From NCBI RefSeq assembly GCF_022227765.1, contig NZ_JAJMLZ010000001.1:310001-374000 (forward strand): a stretch of DNA of 64,000 nucleotides, in the 5' to 3' direction. The notes beneath the pieces were generated by a model. That model was not told where the DNA came from. It did no database searches and saw only the letters and a list, made by a program, of their open reading frames with translations. The position numbers were made by a program, and so were the translations under genes. Positions 1 to 11,988 of this stretch are shown here, piece by piece. Source of the stretch: Ectothiorhodospira shaposhnikovii. GTDB taxonomy: Bacteria; Pseudomonadota; Gammaproteobacteria; Ectothiorhodospirales; Ectothiorhodospiraceae. Positions within the stretch are counted from its first letter, which is position 1; each line of letters starts with the position of its first letter.

Positions 1-1
1 C

Positions 2-538
2 CGCGGCGGGCAGAATGTCCGCCTGGCCTCCCAGCTGACCGGCTGGGAACTCAATGTCATGAGCGAAAAGCAGGCCGTGGAAAAGAGCGAGAGCGAATCC
101 GCCGAACTGCAGCAGATGTTCATGGCCAGTCTGGACGTGGACGAGGAAGTGGCCGCCATTCTGGTGCAGGAAGGCTTTTCCAGCATCGATGAAGTGGCCT
201 ACGTGCCCACGGCGGAGATCATGCAGATCGAGGAGTTCGACGAGGACATGGTCGAGGAACTCAGACGCCGGGCCCGTGATGCCCTGCTGACCCGGGCCAT
301 TGCCACCGAAGAAAAGGTGACCACGGGCGAGCCGGCGCAGGATCTTCTGGAAATGGACGGCATGGATCGTGAACTGGCCTACCGGCTGGCATCCCGTGGT
401 GTCTGCACCATGGAAGACCTGGCGGAACAGTCGGTGGATGACCTGGTGGAATTGGCACAGATCGATGCCGATCAGGCCGCCGGCCTGATCATGGCTGCCC
501 GTGCCCCCTGGTTTGCGGACCAGCCAAAAGACGCATAA
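2..538 (+). CDS. nusA: Transcription termination/antitermination factor NusA, C-terminal part (5' end outside window)
   Basis: The reading frame is open from the first bases, entering with RGGQNVRLASQLTGWELNVM, the end of the second KH domain of NusA, so the ATG at 59 is internal and the gene starts upstream of the window. What remains (178 residues) holds the two acidic repeat domains found at the C-terminus of gammaproteobacterial NusA, roughly residues 40-100 and 110-170 of the fragment. These contact the RNA polymerase alpha C-terminal domain and antitermination partners. It lies 96 bp upstream of infB, the canonical order. Identification is firm from sequence plus context. Confidence 0.95.
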   Translation, partial: RGGQNVRLASQLTGWELNVMSEKQAVEKSESESAELQQMFMASLDVDEEVAAILVQEGFSSIDEVAYVPTAEIMQIEEFDEDMVEELRRRARDALLTRAIATEEKVTTGEPAQDLLEMDGMDRELAYRLASRGVCTMEDLAEQSVDDLVELAQIDADQAAGLIMAARAPWFADQPKDA

Positions 539-634
539 GACAGTTGGACCGGCGTGCGCCAGCCGTGCGCACGCCCCGCGACCCCGGGTCGCGGCCAGGG
601 TTCGCGGAAGCATTCAGATCGGAGGTAACGGCAC

Positions 635-3370
<2,736 letters not shown>

Positions 3371-3411
3371 TCGTCCGCACCTGATACACCACGGCCCGGA
3401 GAGGTTGCGAA

Positions 3412-3801
3412 ATGCCTAGAGAATATTCCCGCGCCCAGCGCGTGGGAGATCAGATCCAGCGGGAGCTGGCCGAGCTGGTGCGCGAGGAGCTCAAGGACCC
3501 CCGGGTGGGGATGCTCACCATCGCCGGAGTGGAGGTGAGTCGGGACCTGGCCCATGCCAAGGTCTTCTTCACCGTGCTCGGGGATGACGAGGCCATCAAG
3601 GTGACCTCCGAGGGTCTGCGCAAGGCGGCCGGCTTTCTGCGTCGGGAATTGGGGCGGCGCATGCGCATCCGCTCCGTGCCCGAGCTGCACTTCCACTATG
3701 ACGACACCCAGCGCGAAGGGGCCCGCATCTCCGCGCTGATCGATCGGGCCGTGGCCGAAGACAAGGCCCGCCATCGGGATGATGCCGACGACCCTTCATG
3801 A
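3412..3801 (+). CDS. rbfA: Ribosome-binding factor A
   Basis: Small KH-like fold protein that binds the immature 30S subunit and helps maturation of the 16S rRNA 5' region; needed for cold adaptation in E. coli. The 129-residue product begins [19 protein letters not shown] and contains the family signature DPRVGMLTI near residues 27-35, followed by the conserved segment with AKVFFTVLG. The start follows GGAGAGG about 8 bp upstream. The stop overlaps the truB start by four bases (ATGA), implying translational coupling. Confidence 0.97.
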   Translation: MPREYSRAQRVGDQIQRELAELVREELKDPRVGMLTIAGVEVSRDLAHAKVFFTVLGDDEAIKVTSEGLRKAAGFLRRELGRRMRIRSVPELHFHYDDTQREGARISALIDRAVAEDKARHRDDADDPS

Positions 3802-4724
3802 GCAAGCCAAGAATCCAGCGCCGTGACGTGCACGGCCTGATCCTGCTGGACAAGCCGATGGGGTATACCTCCAACCAGGCCTTGCAGCGGGTGAAGTATC
3901 TATTCAAGGCCAGAAAGGCCGGGCATACCGGCAGTCTGGACCCGCTGGCCACCGGTCTTCTGCCCCTGTGTTTCGGCGAGGCGACCAAGGTGTCCGCCTT
4001 CCTGCTGGACGCGGACAAGCAGTACCGCACCGTCTGCCGCCTGGGGGTGACCACCACCACGGCGGACGCGGAAGGGGAGGTGATCGAGACCCTTCCGGTA
4101 CCTGAACTGGACGATGATCGCATCGAGGCCGTCCTTGACCGGTTCCGGGGTCCCATCGAGCAGGTTCCACCCATGTATTCCGCGCTCAAGCATCAGGGCC
4201 AGAGGCTTTATGATCTGGCTCGCAAGGGGCAGGAAGTGGAACGGGCATCACGCCCGGTGACCATCCACCAATTGCATTGCCTGGCCCGGACCGCGGACAC
4301 CCTGACCCTGGACGTCTCCTGTTCCAAGGGAACCTACATCCGCACGCTGGTGGAAGATATCGGTCGGGCGCTGGGGTGCGGGGCGCATGTGATCGAGCTG
4401 CGGCGGCTGGGGCTGACGCCCTTCGATGCCCCCCGGATGGTGACGCTGGAGCAGATTGAAGCCCTGGCCGAGCAGGGTCCCGAGGCCCTGGATGCGGTAT
4501 TGCATCCGGCCGACGAGGCCCTGATGCACTGGCCCGAGGTGCGCCTGGATGCGGACAGCGCCTTCTATCTCGCCCAGGGTCAGGCGGTGTTCGTGCCGGG
4601 CCTTGCCCGCACCGGCTGGTTGCGGGTCTATGGTCCCGGCGATCGCTTCATGGGCATTGGTGAGCTTCAGGACGACGGCAAGGTGGCGCCCAAGCGGCTG
4701 ATGATCCCTTCCAATTCAGGGTAA
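3798..4724 (+). CDS. truB: tRNA pseudouridine(55) synthase
   Basis: Isomerises U55 in the T-loop of elongator tRNAs to pseudouridine. The catalytic motif [14 protein letters not shown] is present with the nucleophilic aspartate at residue 48; the thumb-loop region and a C-terminal PUA-like tail follow, total 308 residues, normal for the family. It overlaps rbfA by ATGA and precedes rpsO by about 100 bp, as in E. coli. Confidence 0.97.
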   Translation: MSKPRIQRRDVHGLILLDKPMGYTSNQALQRVKYLFKARKAGHTGSLDPLATGLLPLCFGEATKVSAFLLDADKQYRTVCRLGVTTTTADAEGEVIETLPVPELDDDRIEAVLDRFRGPIEQVPPMYSALKHQGQRLYDLARKGQEVERASRPVTIHQLHCLARTADTLTLDVSCSKGTYIRTLVEDIGRALGCGAHVIELRRLGLTPFDAPRMVTLEQIEALAEQGPEALDAVLHPADEALMHWPEVRLDADSAFYLAQGQAVFVPGLARTGWLRVYGPGDRFMGIGELQDDGKVAPKRLMIPSNSG

Positions 4725-4828
4725 GGCCCTGTTCCAAACAGGGGGCGCGTGATAGAATCGCGGGCCTTCAACGAATGTAACGATTCCGGCCAAGAGGGTG
4801 CCGGGATCAATGCCAGGAGTCTTAGAGC

Positions 4829-5098
4829 ATGTCCCTTAGCAGTGAAATCAAGTCCGGTATCGTGGAAAAGTACCAGCGCGGTTCTTCCGACACCGGTTCC
4901 CCGGAAGTCCAGGTGGCCCTGCTGTCCGCACGCATCCAGCACCTGATGGACCACTTTGCCAAGCACAAGAAGGATCACCACTCCCGTCGTGGTCTCCTGA
5001 AGATGGTCAACCAGCGCCGCAAGCTGCTGGACTACCTCAAGGGCAAGGACCAGGAACGCTACCAGGAGCTGGTGAGCAGCCTCGGCCTGCGCCGCTGA
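4829..5098 (+). CDS. rpsO: 30S ribosomal protein S15
   Basis: Primary 16S rRNA-binding protein of the 30S platform. At 89 residues it has exactly the usual length. It carries the conserved S15 features: [15 protein letters not shown]-like N-terminus (here [15 protein letters not shown]), [16 protein letters not shown] RNA-binding loop, and [18 protein letters not shown]. The 104-bp gap before it is long for this cluster and could hold its own promoter. Autoregulation through an mRNA pseudoknot is known in E. coli but was not demonstrated here. Confidence 0.98.
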   Translation: MSLSSEIKSGIVEKYQRGSSDTGSPEVQVALLSARIQHLMDHFAKHKKDHHSRRGLLKMVNQRRKLLDYLKGKDQERYQELVSSLGLRR

Positions 5099-5147
5099 GT
5101 CTCGGCCGGAGCCTTCGAACAAGAACCAGTCAAAACCGGGATTCAAC

Positions 5148-7238
5148 GTGCCGTCAATAAGCAAGTCGTTCCAGTACGGTCAGCATACCGTTACCCTCGA
5201 AACCGGCGAAATCGCCCGTCAGGCCTCCGGTGCCGTCATGGTCAATGTGGCCGGCACCGTGGTGCTGGTCACGGCCGTCGGTCGCAAGGAGGCCGTGCCG
5301 GGCCGGGATTTCTTCCCCCTGACCGTGAACTATCAGGAACGGACCTATGCCGCCGGCCGTATCCCGGGTGGGTTCTTCAAGCGTGAAGGTCGCCCCTCCG
5401 AAAAGGAGACCCTGACCTCCCGCCTGATCGATCGCCCCCTGCGTCCGCTGTTCCCCAAGGGCTTCACCAATGAAGTCCAGGTGGTGGCCACGGTGATGTC
5501 CCTGAATCCGGAAGTGGATCCGGACATCCCGGCCCTGCTGGGCGCCTCCGCCGCGGTGGCCCTGTCCGGCCTGCCGTTCGCCGGCCCCATCGGTGCTGCC
5601 CGGGTGGGTTATGTGGAGGGTCAGTACGTCCTCAACCCCGACCTGTCCCAACTCAAGGAATCCGCCCTGGATCTGGTGGTGGCCGGTACGGCCAACGCCG
5701 TGATCATGGTGGAATCCGAAGCCGCCATGCTCTCCGAGGAGGTGATGCTGGGTGCCGTGATCTACGGTCACGAGCAGATGCAGGTGGCGATTCAGGCCAT
5801 CCAGGAACTGGCCGCCGAAGCCGGCAAGCCGGCCTGGAACTGGCAGCCCGCGCAGGACAACACCGATCTGCGTACCCGCGTGGCCGAAGCCTGTCATGCC
5901 GACCTGACCGCCGCCTACCAGGTGGCCGAAAAGCAGGAACGCACCCAGCGCATCGCCGAGGTCCGTGAAGCCGTGGTGGCCCGCCTTGCCGATGGCGAGG
6001 AAGGCTCCCCCTTGGCCGAAGAGGTCAAGGAGATCTTCCACGGTCTGGAAAAGCGCATCGTGCGCGATCGCATCCTGGACGGCCAGCCCCGTATCGACGG
6101 CCGCGACACCCGCACCGTGCGTCCCATCGACGTGCGCGTCGGCGTGCTGCCCCGTACCCACGGTTCCGCCCTGTTCACCCGCGGCGAGACCCAGGCCATC
6201 GTCACCGCCACCCTGGGCACGGATCGGGATTCCCAGATCATCGATGCCATCGAGGGTGAGCGTCGCGAACGCTTCATGCTGCACTACAACTTCCCGCCCT
6301 ACTGCACCGGTGAAACCGGCATGGTGGGCTCGCCCAAGCGCCGTGAGATCGGCCATGGCCGTCTGGCCAAGCGTGGCGTGCAGGGCGTGATGCCGGCGGA
6401 AGGCGACTTCCCCTATGTGCTGCGCGTGGTGTCCGAGATCACCGAATCCAACGGTTCCAGCTCCATGGCTTCCGTCTGCGGTACCAGCCTGGCCCTGATG
6501 GATGCCGGCGTGCCCCTGAAGGCACCGGTGGCCGGTGTGGCCATGGGCCTGATCAAGGACGGCGACCGCTTTGCGGTGCTGACCGACATCCTGGGTGATG
6601 AAGATCACCTGGGTGACATGGACTTCAAGGTGGCCGGCACGGAAGAGGGTGTCACCGCTCTGCAGATGGACATCAAGATCGACGGCATCACCCGTGACAT
6701 CATGGAGACCGCCCTGGCCCAGGCCCGGGAAGGTCGCCTGCATATCCTGGGCGAGATGAACAAGGTCATCAGCACGCCGCGGGTTGAGATGTCCGCCTAT
6801 GCACCGCGCTTCATCACCCTGCGCATCAATCCGGAGAAGATCCGCGACGTGATCGGCAAGGGTGGCGCCACCATCCGTGCCCTGACCGAAGAGACCGGCG
6901 CCACCATCGACATCGATGACAGCGGTGTGGTCAAGATTGCCTCCGTGGACAAGGAAGCCGGTGAAGAAGCCCGTCGTCGGATCGAAGAGATCACCGCCGA
7001 CGTGGAGGTGGGTCGGATCTACGAAGGTCGCGTGGCCAAGATCATGGACTTCGGCGCCTTCGTCACCATCCTCCCCGGTCGTGACGGTCTGGTGCATATC
7101 TCCCAGATTTCCGAAGAGCGCGTGGAAAGCGTTTCCGAGCGTGTCAAGGAAGGCGAGACCGTCAAGGTCAAGGTCCTGGAAGTGGACAAGCAGGGTCGCA
7201 TCCGCCTGAGCATGAAGGCGGTCAACGAGGCTTCCTGA
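5148..7238 (+). CDS. pnp: Polyribonucleotide nucleotidyltransferase (PNPase)
   Basis: Phosphorolytic 3'-5' exoribonuclease of the degradosome. The 696-residue protein contains two RNase PH-like domains, with catalytic-core sequences such as [13 protein letters not shown] and the [10 protein letters not shown] region. A KH domain follows at about residues 553-612 with IGKGGATIR, then an S1 domain near 620-690 with [18 protein letters not shown]-type sequence. Translation starts at a GTG (5148); no in-frame ATG lies closer to the conserved N-terminus, and the Shine-Dalgarno is weak. It is the last gene of the cluster and is followed 12 bp later by a strong intrinsic terminator. Confidence 0.98.
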   Translation: MPSISKSFQYGQHTVTLETGEIARQASGAVMVNVAGTVVLVTAVGRKEAVPGRDFFPLTVNYQERTYAAGRIPGGFFKREGRPSEKETLTSRLIDRPLRPLFPKGFTNEVQVVATVMSLNPEVDPDIPALLGASAAVALSGLPFAGPIGAARVGYVEGQYVLNPDLSQLKESALDLVVAGTANAVIMVESEAAMLSEEVMLGAVIYGHEQMQVAIQAIQELAAEAGKPAWNWQPAQDNTDLRTRVAEACHADLTAAYQVAEKQERTQRIAEVREAVVARLADGEEGSPLAEEVKEIFHGLEKRIVRDRILDGQPRIDGRDTRTVRPIDVRVGVLPRTHGSALFTRGETQAIVTATLGTDRDSQIIDAIEGERRERFMLHYNFPPYCTGETGMVGSPKRREIGHGRLAKRGVQGVMPAEGDFPYVLRVVSEITESNGSSSMASVCGTSLALMDAGVPLKAPVAGVAMGLIKDGDRFAVLTDILGDEDHLGDMDFKVAGTEEGVTALQMDIKIDGITRDIMETALAQAREGRLHILGEMNKVISTPRVEMSAYAPRFITLRINPEKIRDVIGKGGATIRALTEETGATIDIDDSGVVKIASVDKEAGEEARRRIEEITADVEVGRIYEGRVAKIMDFGAFVTILPGRDGLVHISQISEERVESVSERVKEGETVKVKVLEVDKQGRIRLSMKAVNEAS

Positions 7239-7250
7239 TAAGTCCCCAAA

Positions 7251-7288
7251 GCCCCTCTCCCTGATCAAGGGGAGAGGGGCTTTTTTTT
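7251..7288 (+). terminator. Intrinsic terminator after pnp
   Basis: A perfect 10-bp G/C-rich stem, GCCCCTCTCC (7251-7260) with GGAGAGGGGC (7271-7280), is followed immediately by eight T residues. It closes the nusA-pnp transcription unit. The next gene is convergent and its stop codon lies 6 bp away. Confidence 0.95.
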
Positions 7289-7293
7289 GTCTT

Positions 7294-7848
7294 TTATTCC
7301 CGCAGCAGTCTTTCCACCGCCGCCTCAAAACGCCGGGAATCCGGCGACACCATGCTGGAGAAGGTGGCCACCACCTGTCCCTCCCGGTCCACCAGGTACT
7401 TGTAGAAATTCCATCTCGGCGCCCGGCTTTGCCGTGCCAGTTCCTGGAAGATGGGGTGGGCCGTGTCACCCCGCACGCTGATGGGGGCGAACATGTCGAA
7501 ACTCACGCCGAAGTTCTGAAAGCAGACCCGGGCCGTGTCCGCTTCATCATCGGCTTCCTGACGAAAGTCGTTGGACGGAAATCCCACCACCTTCAGCCCC
7601 TGGTCCGCATACTTGCGATGCATGGCCTCCAGAGCGGAAAACTGTCCGGTGAAACCGCAATGACTGGCGGTGTTCACGATCAGCAGGGGGTGCCCGGCGA
7701 ACCGCTCCCGCAGGTTGACCACCTCGCTGGAGTGCAGGCGCCGCAGTTCATGGTCAAACAGATCGCCATAGCCAGGCGCCTCCCGGGCAAGGAGGCCGGG
7801 ACCCCAGGGCAGGGTGATCAGCAGGGCGGTCAGAAAAAATCGACGCAT
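7294..7848 (-). CDS. Exported glutathione-peroxidase-family thiol peroxidase
   Basis: Thioredoxin-fold peroxidase predicted to reduce hydroperoxides in the periplasm. A signal peptide occupies about residues 1-21. The peroxidatic-cysteine motif appears as NTASHCGFTGQFSALE (family NxASxCGxTxQY), and the C-terminal WNFYKYLVDREG matches the conserved WNFxKFLvdrxG. The normally conserved FPCNQFGxQEP is FPSNDFRQEAD here, so the usual second (resolving) cysteine is a serine. This argues for a one-Cys or low-activity variant. The real electron donor is unknown, since thioredoxin and glutathione systems are cytoplasmic. It converges on pnp. Confidence 0.85.
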   Translation of the reverse strand: MRRFFLTALLITLPWGPGLLAREAPGYGDLFDHELRRLHSSEVVNLRERFAGHPLLIVNTASHCGFTGQFSALEAMHRKYADQGLKVVGFPSNDFRQEADDEADTARVCFQNFGVSFDMFAPISVRGDTAHPIFQELARQSRAPRWNFYKYLVDREGQVVATFSSMVSPDSRRFEAAVERLLRE

Positions 7849-7903
7849 GGCGGGGCTCCGGATGGGTGTGAGCTTTCAGACCCCGGCGCAAAGCCCAAGT
7901 TCT

Positions 7904-8263
7904 CTAGTCGGTTTCTTCCAGGGTGCCGATGAGATAGCGCTGGAGCAGACGTGCCGCGAGACTGCTGTGAGGTTCGCCGTAGCTCTTGGTTTCCCAGGCC
8001 TCGGTGCTCTCCTGCCCGCACCAGACCAGCATCATGCCCGCCGGTCCGGGATGATTCGGCACGTAGGGGGTGAGGTCATAGACCTTGCCGTGAATGGCCA
8101 TCCAGCAGTCATCCGGACTGTGGTGCTCCGCCACCTGTTCGAGGGTGAAGACGGGGAGCGTGGCTTCGGTTTCATTCGCCGTGGCCGGTGTGAAGGCCAT
8201 GGCCGCCAGCAGACAGAGCATCGGCGGCAGCGTGAAGGGAAGACGTGGGTGCGGGAGTCTCAT
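7904..8263 (-). CDS. Exported cytochrome b5-like heme-binding protein
   Basis: The start at 8263 is chosen because it gives MRLPHPRLPFTLPPMLCLLA, a normal signal peptide, whereas the open frame further upstream has no such start; an AAAGG lies just ahead. The mature part (about residues 32-119) is a single cytochrome b5 domain: CWMAIHGKVYDLTPYVPNHP carries the HPG heme histidine, and the second heme ligand is probably the histidine of EPHSSLAARLL. Small periplasmic b5 proteins carry one low-spin heme and transfer electrons; the partner is not evident. It lies 55 bp upstream of the glutathione-peroxidase-like gene in the same direction, so they may be cotranscribed, which would be consistent with a periplasmic redox role (inference). 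Confidence 0.85.
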   Translation of the reverse strand: MRLPHPRLPFTLPPMLCLLAAMAFTPATANETEATLPVFTLEQVAEHHSPDDCWMAIHGKVYDLTPYVPNHPGPAGMMLVWCGQESTEAWETKSYGEPHSSLAARLLQRYLIGTLEETD

Positions 8264-8405
8264 GGCAGGCCTTTTTCTTTGAGGGAGGGAGGCTTCATCT
8301 CCAGCATGCACCGATTTGCCTGCCAAAGCCATGCGTCAGCGCAAGGATGCCCGGGGCCGGATCTGCTAGGGTGACGGGCGCCATCGGAACAAGAGGGTCT
8401 ATGTC

Positions 8406-8600
8406 GTGCGTATCGGTATTGGAATCCTGGTCTTTCTCGCCGGCCTGGCCGGCATCTTCTACGCCCTGCCCAGGGTACCCCCGGAACTGGGCATGTTCGG
8501 GGTGCTGTGGCAGCTGTCTCCCTACCTGGGGGTCATGATCGTGGGCTTGGGCATCTTTGCCTACGGTCGCAGCGAGGACGCCCCCATCGAGCGTCAGTAA
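8406..8600 (+). CDS. Small two-helix membrane protein of unknown function
   Basis: A 64-residue frame starts at GTG (8406) with an AGAGGG motif about 8 bp upstream. It encodes two hydrophobic segments, about residues 3-20 and 32-51, separated by a short PRVPPELG loop and ending in a charged tail. I do not recognise a family. The composition and clean ribosome-binding site support a real gene, but no motif confirms it. Confidence 0.6.
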   Translation: MRIGIGILVFLAGLAGIFYALPRVPPELGMFGVLWQLSPYLGVMIVGLGIFAYGRSEDAPIERQ

Positions 8601-8604
8601 GGAT

Positions 8605-8634
8605 AAAAACCCCTCTCCCCAAGGGGGAGAGGGG
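8605..8634 (-). terminator. Intrinsic terminator for the symporter gene
   Basis: An 11-bp stem, CCCCTCTCCCC (8610-8620) with GGGGAGAGGGG (8624-8634), is flanked on the left by AAAAA, which reads as TTTTT after the stem on the minus strand. It therefore terminates minus-strand transcription from the symporter. The plus strand lacks a T-run. Confidence 0.85.
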
Positions 8635-8657
8635 TGAAGGGCAGGGGGCTTGCGGCT

Positions 8658-10064
8658 TCAGCCGGGGCCTTCCTTCTCGTCCTGCCCGTTCTCTTTCTCC
8701 TTGCGCATTTCCTCCTTCTGCTCCTTGAGGTATTGCACCTTCTCCTTGGCAAGCACTCCCGCCAGCAGGAGGAGGGCGATCAGGTTGGGCGCCGCCATCA
8801 GGCCGTTGAGGGTGTCCGAGATATCCCAGACCGTGGTCAGGCCTCCGATGGCACCTAGATACAGCACCCCTATGAAAATGATGCGGTAAGGCAGGATGAC
8901 CCGTTTGCCGAAGGCATATTCCCAGCTCTTTTCCCCGTAGAAGTTCCAGGTCAGCATGGTGGTGTAGGAAAACAGCACGATGGCGCACAGCACCACCCAG
9001 CCACCCAGGCCGGGCAGGCCGAGGGAGAACGCGCTGGTGGTGAGTTCGGCCCCGGTCTGGCCGGTCTGTATCACCCCGGTCACCAGGATCACCAGGGCGG
9101 TCATGGTGCAGATCACCAGGGTGTCGATGAATACTTCCCACATGCCCCACAGGCCCTGGGCAAAGGGCTTGTTGCGGGCCTGGGCGTGGACGATGGAAGC
9201 GGAGCCCAGACCGGCCTCGTTGGAAAAGATGCCGCGGGCAATGCCGTAGCGGATGGCGCCGGCCACCGTGGCGCCGGCAAAACCACCGATGGCCGAGGCT
9301 GGGGTGAAGGCGCCGCTGATGATCTGTGCGAAGGCACCGGGGATCTGGTCGTAATAGCTGATCAGGATGCCGACGGCGCCGATCACATAGATCAGGGCCA
9401 TCGTGGGCACGATGCGCTCCGCGGTTACCGCGATGCGCTTGATACCCCCCAGGGTGACGGCGCCCACCAGAAGCATGACGCCGATGCCGGTGACCCAGTT
9501 GGGGATGCCCAGTCCGGTTTCCATGGCATGGGCCATGGTGTTGGCCTGTACCATGTTGCCGATGCCGAAGGCGGCCAGTCCCGCCAGGATGGCGTAGACC
9601 ATGGCCAGCCATTTCCAGCGTTTGCCCAGGCCGTTCTCGATGTAATAGAAGACGCCGCCGGAGACCCGGCCGTCATCGTCCACGCGTCGATATTTCAGGC
9701 CCAGCGTGGCCTCGGCCAGTTTGGTGGCCATGCCCACCAGGGCCACCATCCACATCCAGAAGACGGCCCCCGGCCCTCCGAGGGCGATGGCGGTGGCCAC
9801 GCCGGCGATGTTGCCGACGCCGATGGTGGCCGCCATGGCCGAGGACACGGCCTGGAACGGGGTGATGGCGCCCTTGTCCTGGTCGGATTTTCTACGGAAC
9901 AGGGTGGCAAAGGTGCGTTGCCAGGCAAAACGCAGATGGGTGAACTGGAAAAAACCCAGGCGGAAGGTGAGATAGAGACCGGTGCCCACCAGCAGAATCA
10001 TGAAGGGAGGGCCCCAGACGATCCCATTGAGCCAATTGTTAAAGTCGATCAAGGTTTGAAGCAT
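8658..10064 (-). CDS. Sodium:alanine/glycine symporter family (AGCS) transporter
   Basis: Polytopic inner-membrane protein of 468 residues predicted to take up alanine or glycine with Na+. The family signature region GVGNIAGVATAIALGGPGAVFWMW (quoted here only as family hallmark GNIAGVA...GGPGAVFWMW) is present at about residues 80-105, followed by KLAEATLGLKYR. Around ten hydrophobic helices are visible, with a basic/acidic cytoplasmic tail (KEQKEEMRKEKENGQDEKEG). The ATG at 10064 is preceded by AAGGAGA at good spacing, so I prefer it over the adjacent TTG. Its 5' end overlaps the 3' end of the upstream YheT gene by 26 bp, so the two are probably cotranscribed. Substrate is inferred from family only. 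Confidence 0.9.
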   Translation of the reverse strand: MLQTLIDFNNWLNGIVWGPPFMILLVGTGLYLTFRLGFFQFTHLRFAWQRTFATLFRRKSDQDKGAITPFQAVSSAMAATIGVGNIAGVATAIALGGPGAVFWMWMVALVGMATKLAEATLGLKYRRVDDDGRVSGGVFYYIENGLGKRWKWLAMVYAILAGLAAFGIGNMVQANTMAHAMETGLGIPNWVTGIGVMLLVGAVTLGGIKRIAVTAERIVPTMALIYVIGAVGILISYYDQIPGAFAQIISGAFTPASAIGGFAGATVAGAIRYGIARGIFSNEAGLGSASIVHAQARNKPFAQGLWGMWEVFIDTLVICTMTALVILVTGVIQTGQTGAELTTSAFSLGLPGLGGWVVLCAIVLFSYTTMLTWNFYGEKSWEYAFGKRVILPYRIIFIGVLYLGAIGGLTTVWDISDTLNGLMAAPNLIALLLLAGVLAKEKVQYLKEQKEEMRKEKENGQDEKEGPG

Positions 10065-11103
10065 CAATTGTTCTCCTTGTGGGGCCTCGGGGTGTTAATG
10101 TTGTAACGCCGTTCTGATCCTGCGTGCTCGAAAAGATGTCTCCAAGCCAGTCTCCAATCCGCCGCTCCGGCCAGTAACGTCCCACGCCTTCGACGAAACC
10201 CACATGCCCGCCGGCCCGGCTCAGTTCCAGGCGGATGCTCGGGGAAAGTTCATCGGGGGTGGGAACCGTCTCCGGTGTCATGAACGGATCATCACGGGCA
10301 TGCAGGATCAGGGTCGGGCACCGGATGCCGCGCAGATAGGGTCGGGAACTGCAGCGGGTGTAGTAATCATCCACGTCGGCGAAGCCGTGCAGGGGGGCGG
10401 TGACGGCATCGTCGAACTCCCGGAAAGTCCTCAGTCGGGGCAGGGCGGCGCAGTCCAGGGGCATGGGCATGAGCCGGCACTTTCTCAGGGCCGAGCGCTT
10501 CAGTCGCCCCACCAGATACCATTGATAAAATCGGGACAGGCCCTGCTCCATGCGTCGCGCCGAGCGGTCAAGATCGAAGGGAACGGAGATGGCGACGGCG
10601 GCGGCCAGCGGGTTGTCCGGGCCGGTTTCCCCCAGCCATTTGAGCAGGGCATTGCCGCCCAGGGAGACGCCGATGGCGGCCACCGGCCGTGTCGGTTCCT
10701 GCCGCAGCAGATGATCCACCAGCCAGGCCATGTCTCCGGTATCACCGGCAAAATAGCTGCGGGGCAGACGATTGGGTTCGCCGCTGCAGCCCCTGAAGTG
10801 CATGGTCAGGGCCTGAAATCCCTGGTCGTGCAGCCGTCGCATGAGTCCCCCGGCGTAGGGGGAGCGACTTGAGCCCTCCAGTCCGTGGAACAGGATCACC
10901 CGGGGGCCGGGCTGTTCCGGGGCCCAGTCAAGATCGATGAAGTCACCATCGGGCAGCTCCAGCCGTTGCCGTCGCAGGGGGATCGGCGGCCGCCGCCGCA
11001 TCAGGGTGGGGGCCAGGGTCTGCAGGTGGGCACCCGGCAACCACCAGGCGGGGCGAAAGTCACCGTCGATCAGCATCGGTCCAGAATCCTTGGCGTGTGT
11101 CAT
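10039..11103 (-). CDS. YheT-family alpha/beta hydrolase
   Basis: Predicted esterase/hydrolase of the AB-hydrolase YheT family. The N-terminal family motif PAWWLPGAHLQT is at residues 18-29, the nucleophile elbow is GVSLGGN with serine as nucleophile, and the other triad members are likely the Asp of HARDDPF and the His of GGHVGF. No signal peptide, so cytoplasmic. The C-terminus carries about 25 extra residues that overlap the symporter start. An alternative start at 11076 (MLIDGDFRPAWW) has an AAGGA upstream and is plausible. Substrate unknown. Confidence 0.88.
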   Translation of the reverse strand: MTHAKDSGPMLIDGDFRPAWWLPGAHLQTLAPTLMRRRPPIPLRRQRLELPDGDFIDLDWAPEQPGPRVILFHGLEGSSRSPYAGGLMRRLHDQGFQALTMHFRGCSGEPNRLPRSYFAGDTGDMAWLVDHLLRQEPTRPVAAIGVSLGGNALLKWLGETGPDNPLAAAVAISVPFDLDRSARRMEQGLSRFYQWYLVGRLKRSALRKCRLMPMPLDCAALPRLRTFREFDDAVTAPLHGFADVDDYYTRCSSRPYLRGIRCPTLILHARDDPFMTPETVPTPDELSPSIRLELSRAGGHVGFVEGVGRYWPERRIGDWLGDIFSSTQDQNGVTTLTPRGPTRRTIDASNLDRL

Positions 11104-11197
11104 CGTGGTTCAACAGCGTCATGTTACTGCTTTGCTTCGTTCCCTCTCATATCCGGATGTCCCCATCCCGATGAGGAGAGGTAGATGGTATCCCGAC

Positions 11198-11226
11198 TTG
11201 AATCTGTCGTCTCGACTCGTTAAAAC
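11198..11226 (+). promoter_or_regulatory. Possible sigma-70 promoter for the PmtA-like gene
   Basis: TTGAAT (11198-11203) and TAAAAC (11221-11226) are separated by 17 bp in an otherwise featureless 153-bp divergent intergenic region, about 30 bp before the start codon of the methyltransferase. Pattern match only. Confidence 0.4.
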
Positions 11227-11256
11227 AGCCTAACACTCCAATTGTGATCAGACCCC

Positions 11257-11940
11257 ATGGACCTCTCCTCGATCCGCAGTGCCTACCGCCGCTATGCTCG
11301 CTACTACGACCGGGTGTTCGGGCCGATCTTCGCCGGGGGCCGCCGCATGGCCGTGCATCTGGTCAACAATGGCCCCGGTCAACGCATTCTGGAAGTGGGC
11401 GTCGGCACCGGTCTGTCGTTGCCGGAATATCGCCAGGATGCCCGTGTGGTCGGCATCGACATCAGCCCCGACATGCTGCAGCTGGCCCGGGAACGGGCCC
11501 GGGACGGGGCGCTGCCCCAGGTGGAGGCCTTGTTGGAGATGGACGCGGAGGCGCTGGCGTTTCCGGACAACAGCTTTGACGGGGTGGTGGCCATGTACGT
11601 GGCCTCGGTGGTGCCCAATCCTGACAAACTGATGGCGGAGATGCGGCGGGTCTGTGTGCCCGGCGGGGATGTGGTGGTGATCAACCATTTTGCCTCCCGC
11701 CATCCCTTCCTGCGGCGGCTGGAGCAGATGCTGCGTCCGCTGTCCCGCCTCATGGGTTTTCGTCCCGACATGGAACTGGACAGCCTGCCGGAGTGGCCGG
11801 ATCTACATCGCGTGGCGGTACACAAGACCAACCTGTTCGGTTACTGGAAGCTGGTCCATTACCGCAGCAGCGATGCGCCGGTGCCGTTGCAGGGCGGGGA
11901 GACGGTCGCGGTCAAGGCCGCCGCCGACCAACCCGGCTGA
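11257..11940 (+). CDS. pmtA: PmtA-like phosphatidylethanolamine N-methyltransferase (SAM-dependent)
   Basis: Class I SAM methyltransferase of 227 residues. The N-terminus YARYYDRVFGPIFAGGRR followed by ILEVGVGTGLSLP (SAM motif I, about residues 44-56) and VVGIDISPDML is characteristic of the Rhodobacter-type PmtA group, which methylates phosphatidylethanolamine toward phosphatidylcholine at the inner face of the membrane. No strong Shine-Dalgarno precedes the ATG. It lies 48 bp upstream of the ATP-grasp operon in the same direction. Related small-molecule methyltransferases share motif I, so the lipid substrate is a moderate-confidence inference. Confidence 0.72.
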   Translation: MDLSSIRSAYRRYARYYDRVFGPIFAGGRRMAVHLVNNGPGQRILEVGVGTGLSLPEYRQDARVVGIDISPDMLQLARERARDGALPQVEALLEMDAEALAFPDNSFDGVVAMYVASVVPNPDKLMAEMRRVCVPGGDVVVINHFASRHPFLRRLEQMLRPLSRLMGFRPDMELDSLPEWPDLHRVAVHKTNLFGYWKLVHYRSSDAPVPLQGGETVAVKAAADQPG

Positions 11941-11988
11941 AGCACGCCCGTCACCAGCGGGTCCCATTCTGGAACCACGGAACACCCC

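Noticed and set aside
5154-7469. Long antisense open frame under pnp (His/Gly-rich product)
   Set aside because: It is the complement of an unambiguous PNPase gene; its His/Gly/Gln-rich composition is the typical shadow of high-GC coding DNA and it has no recognisable domain.
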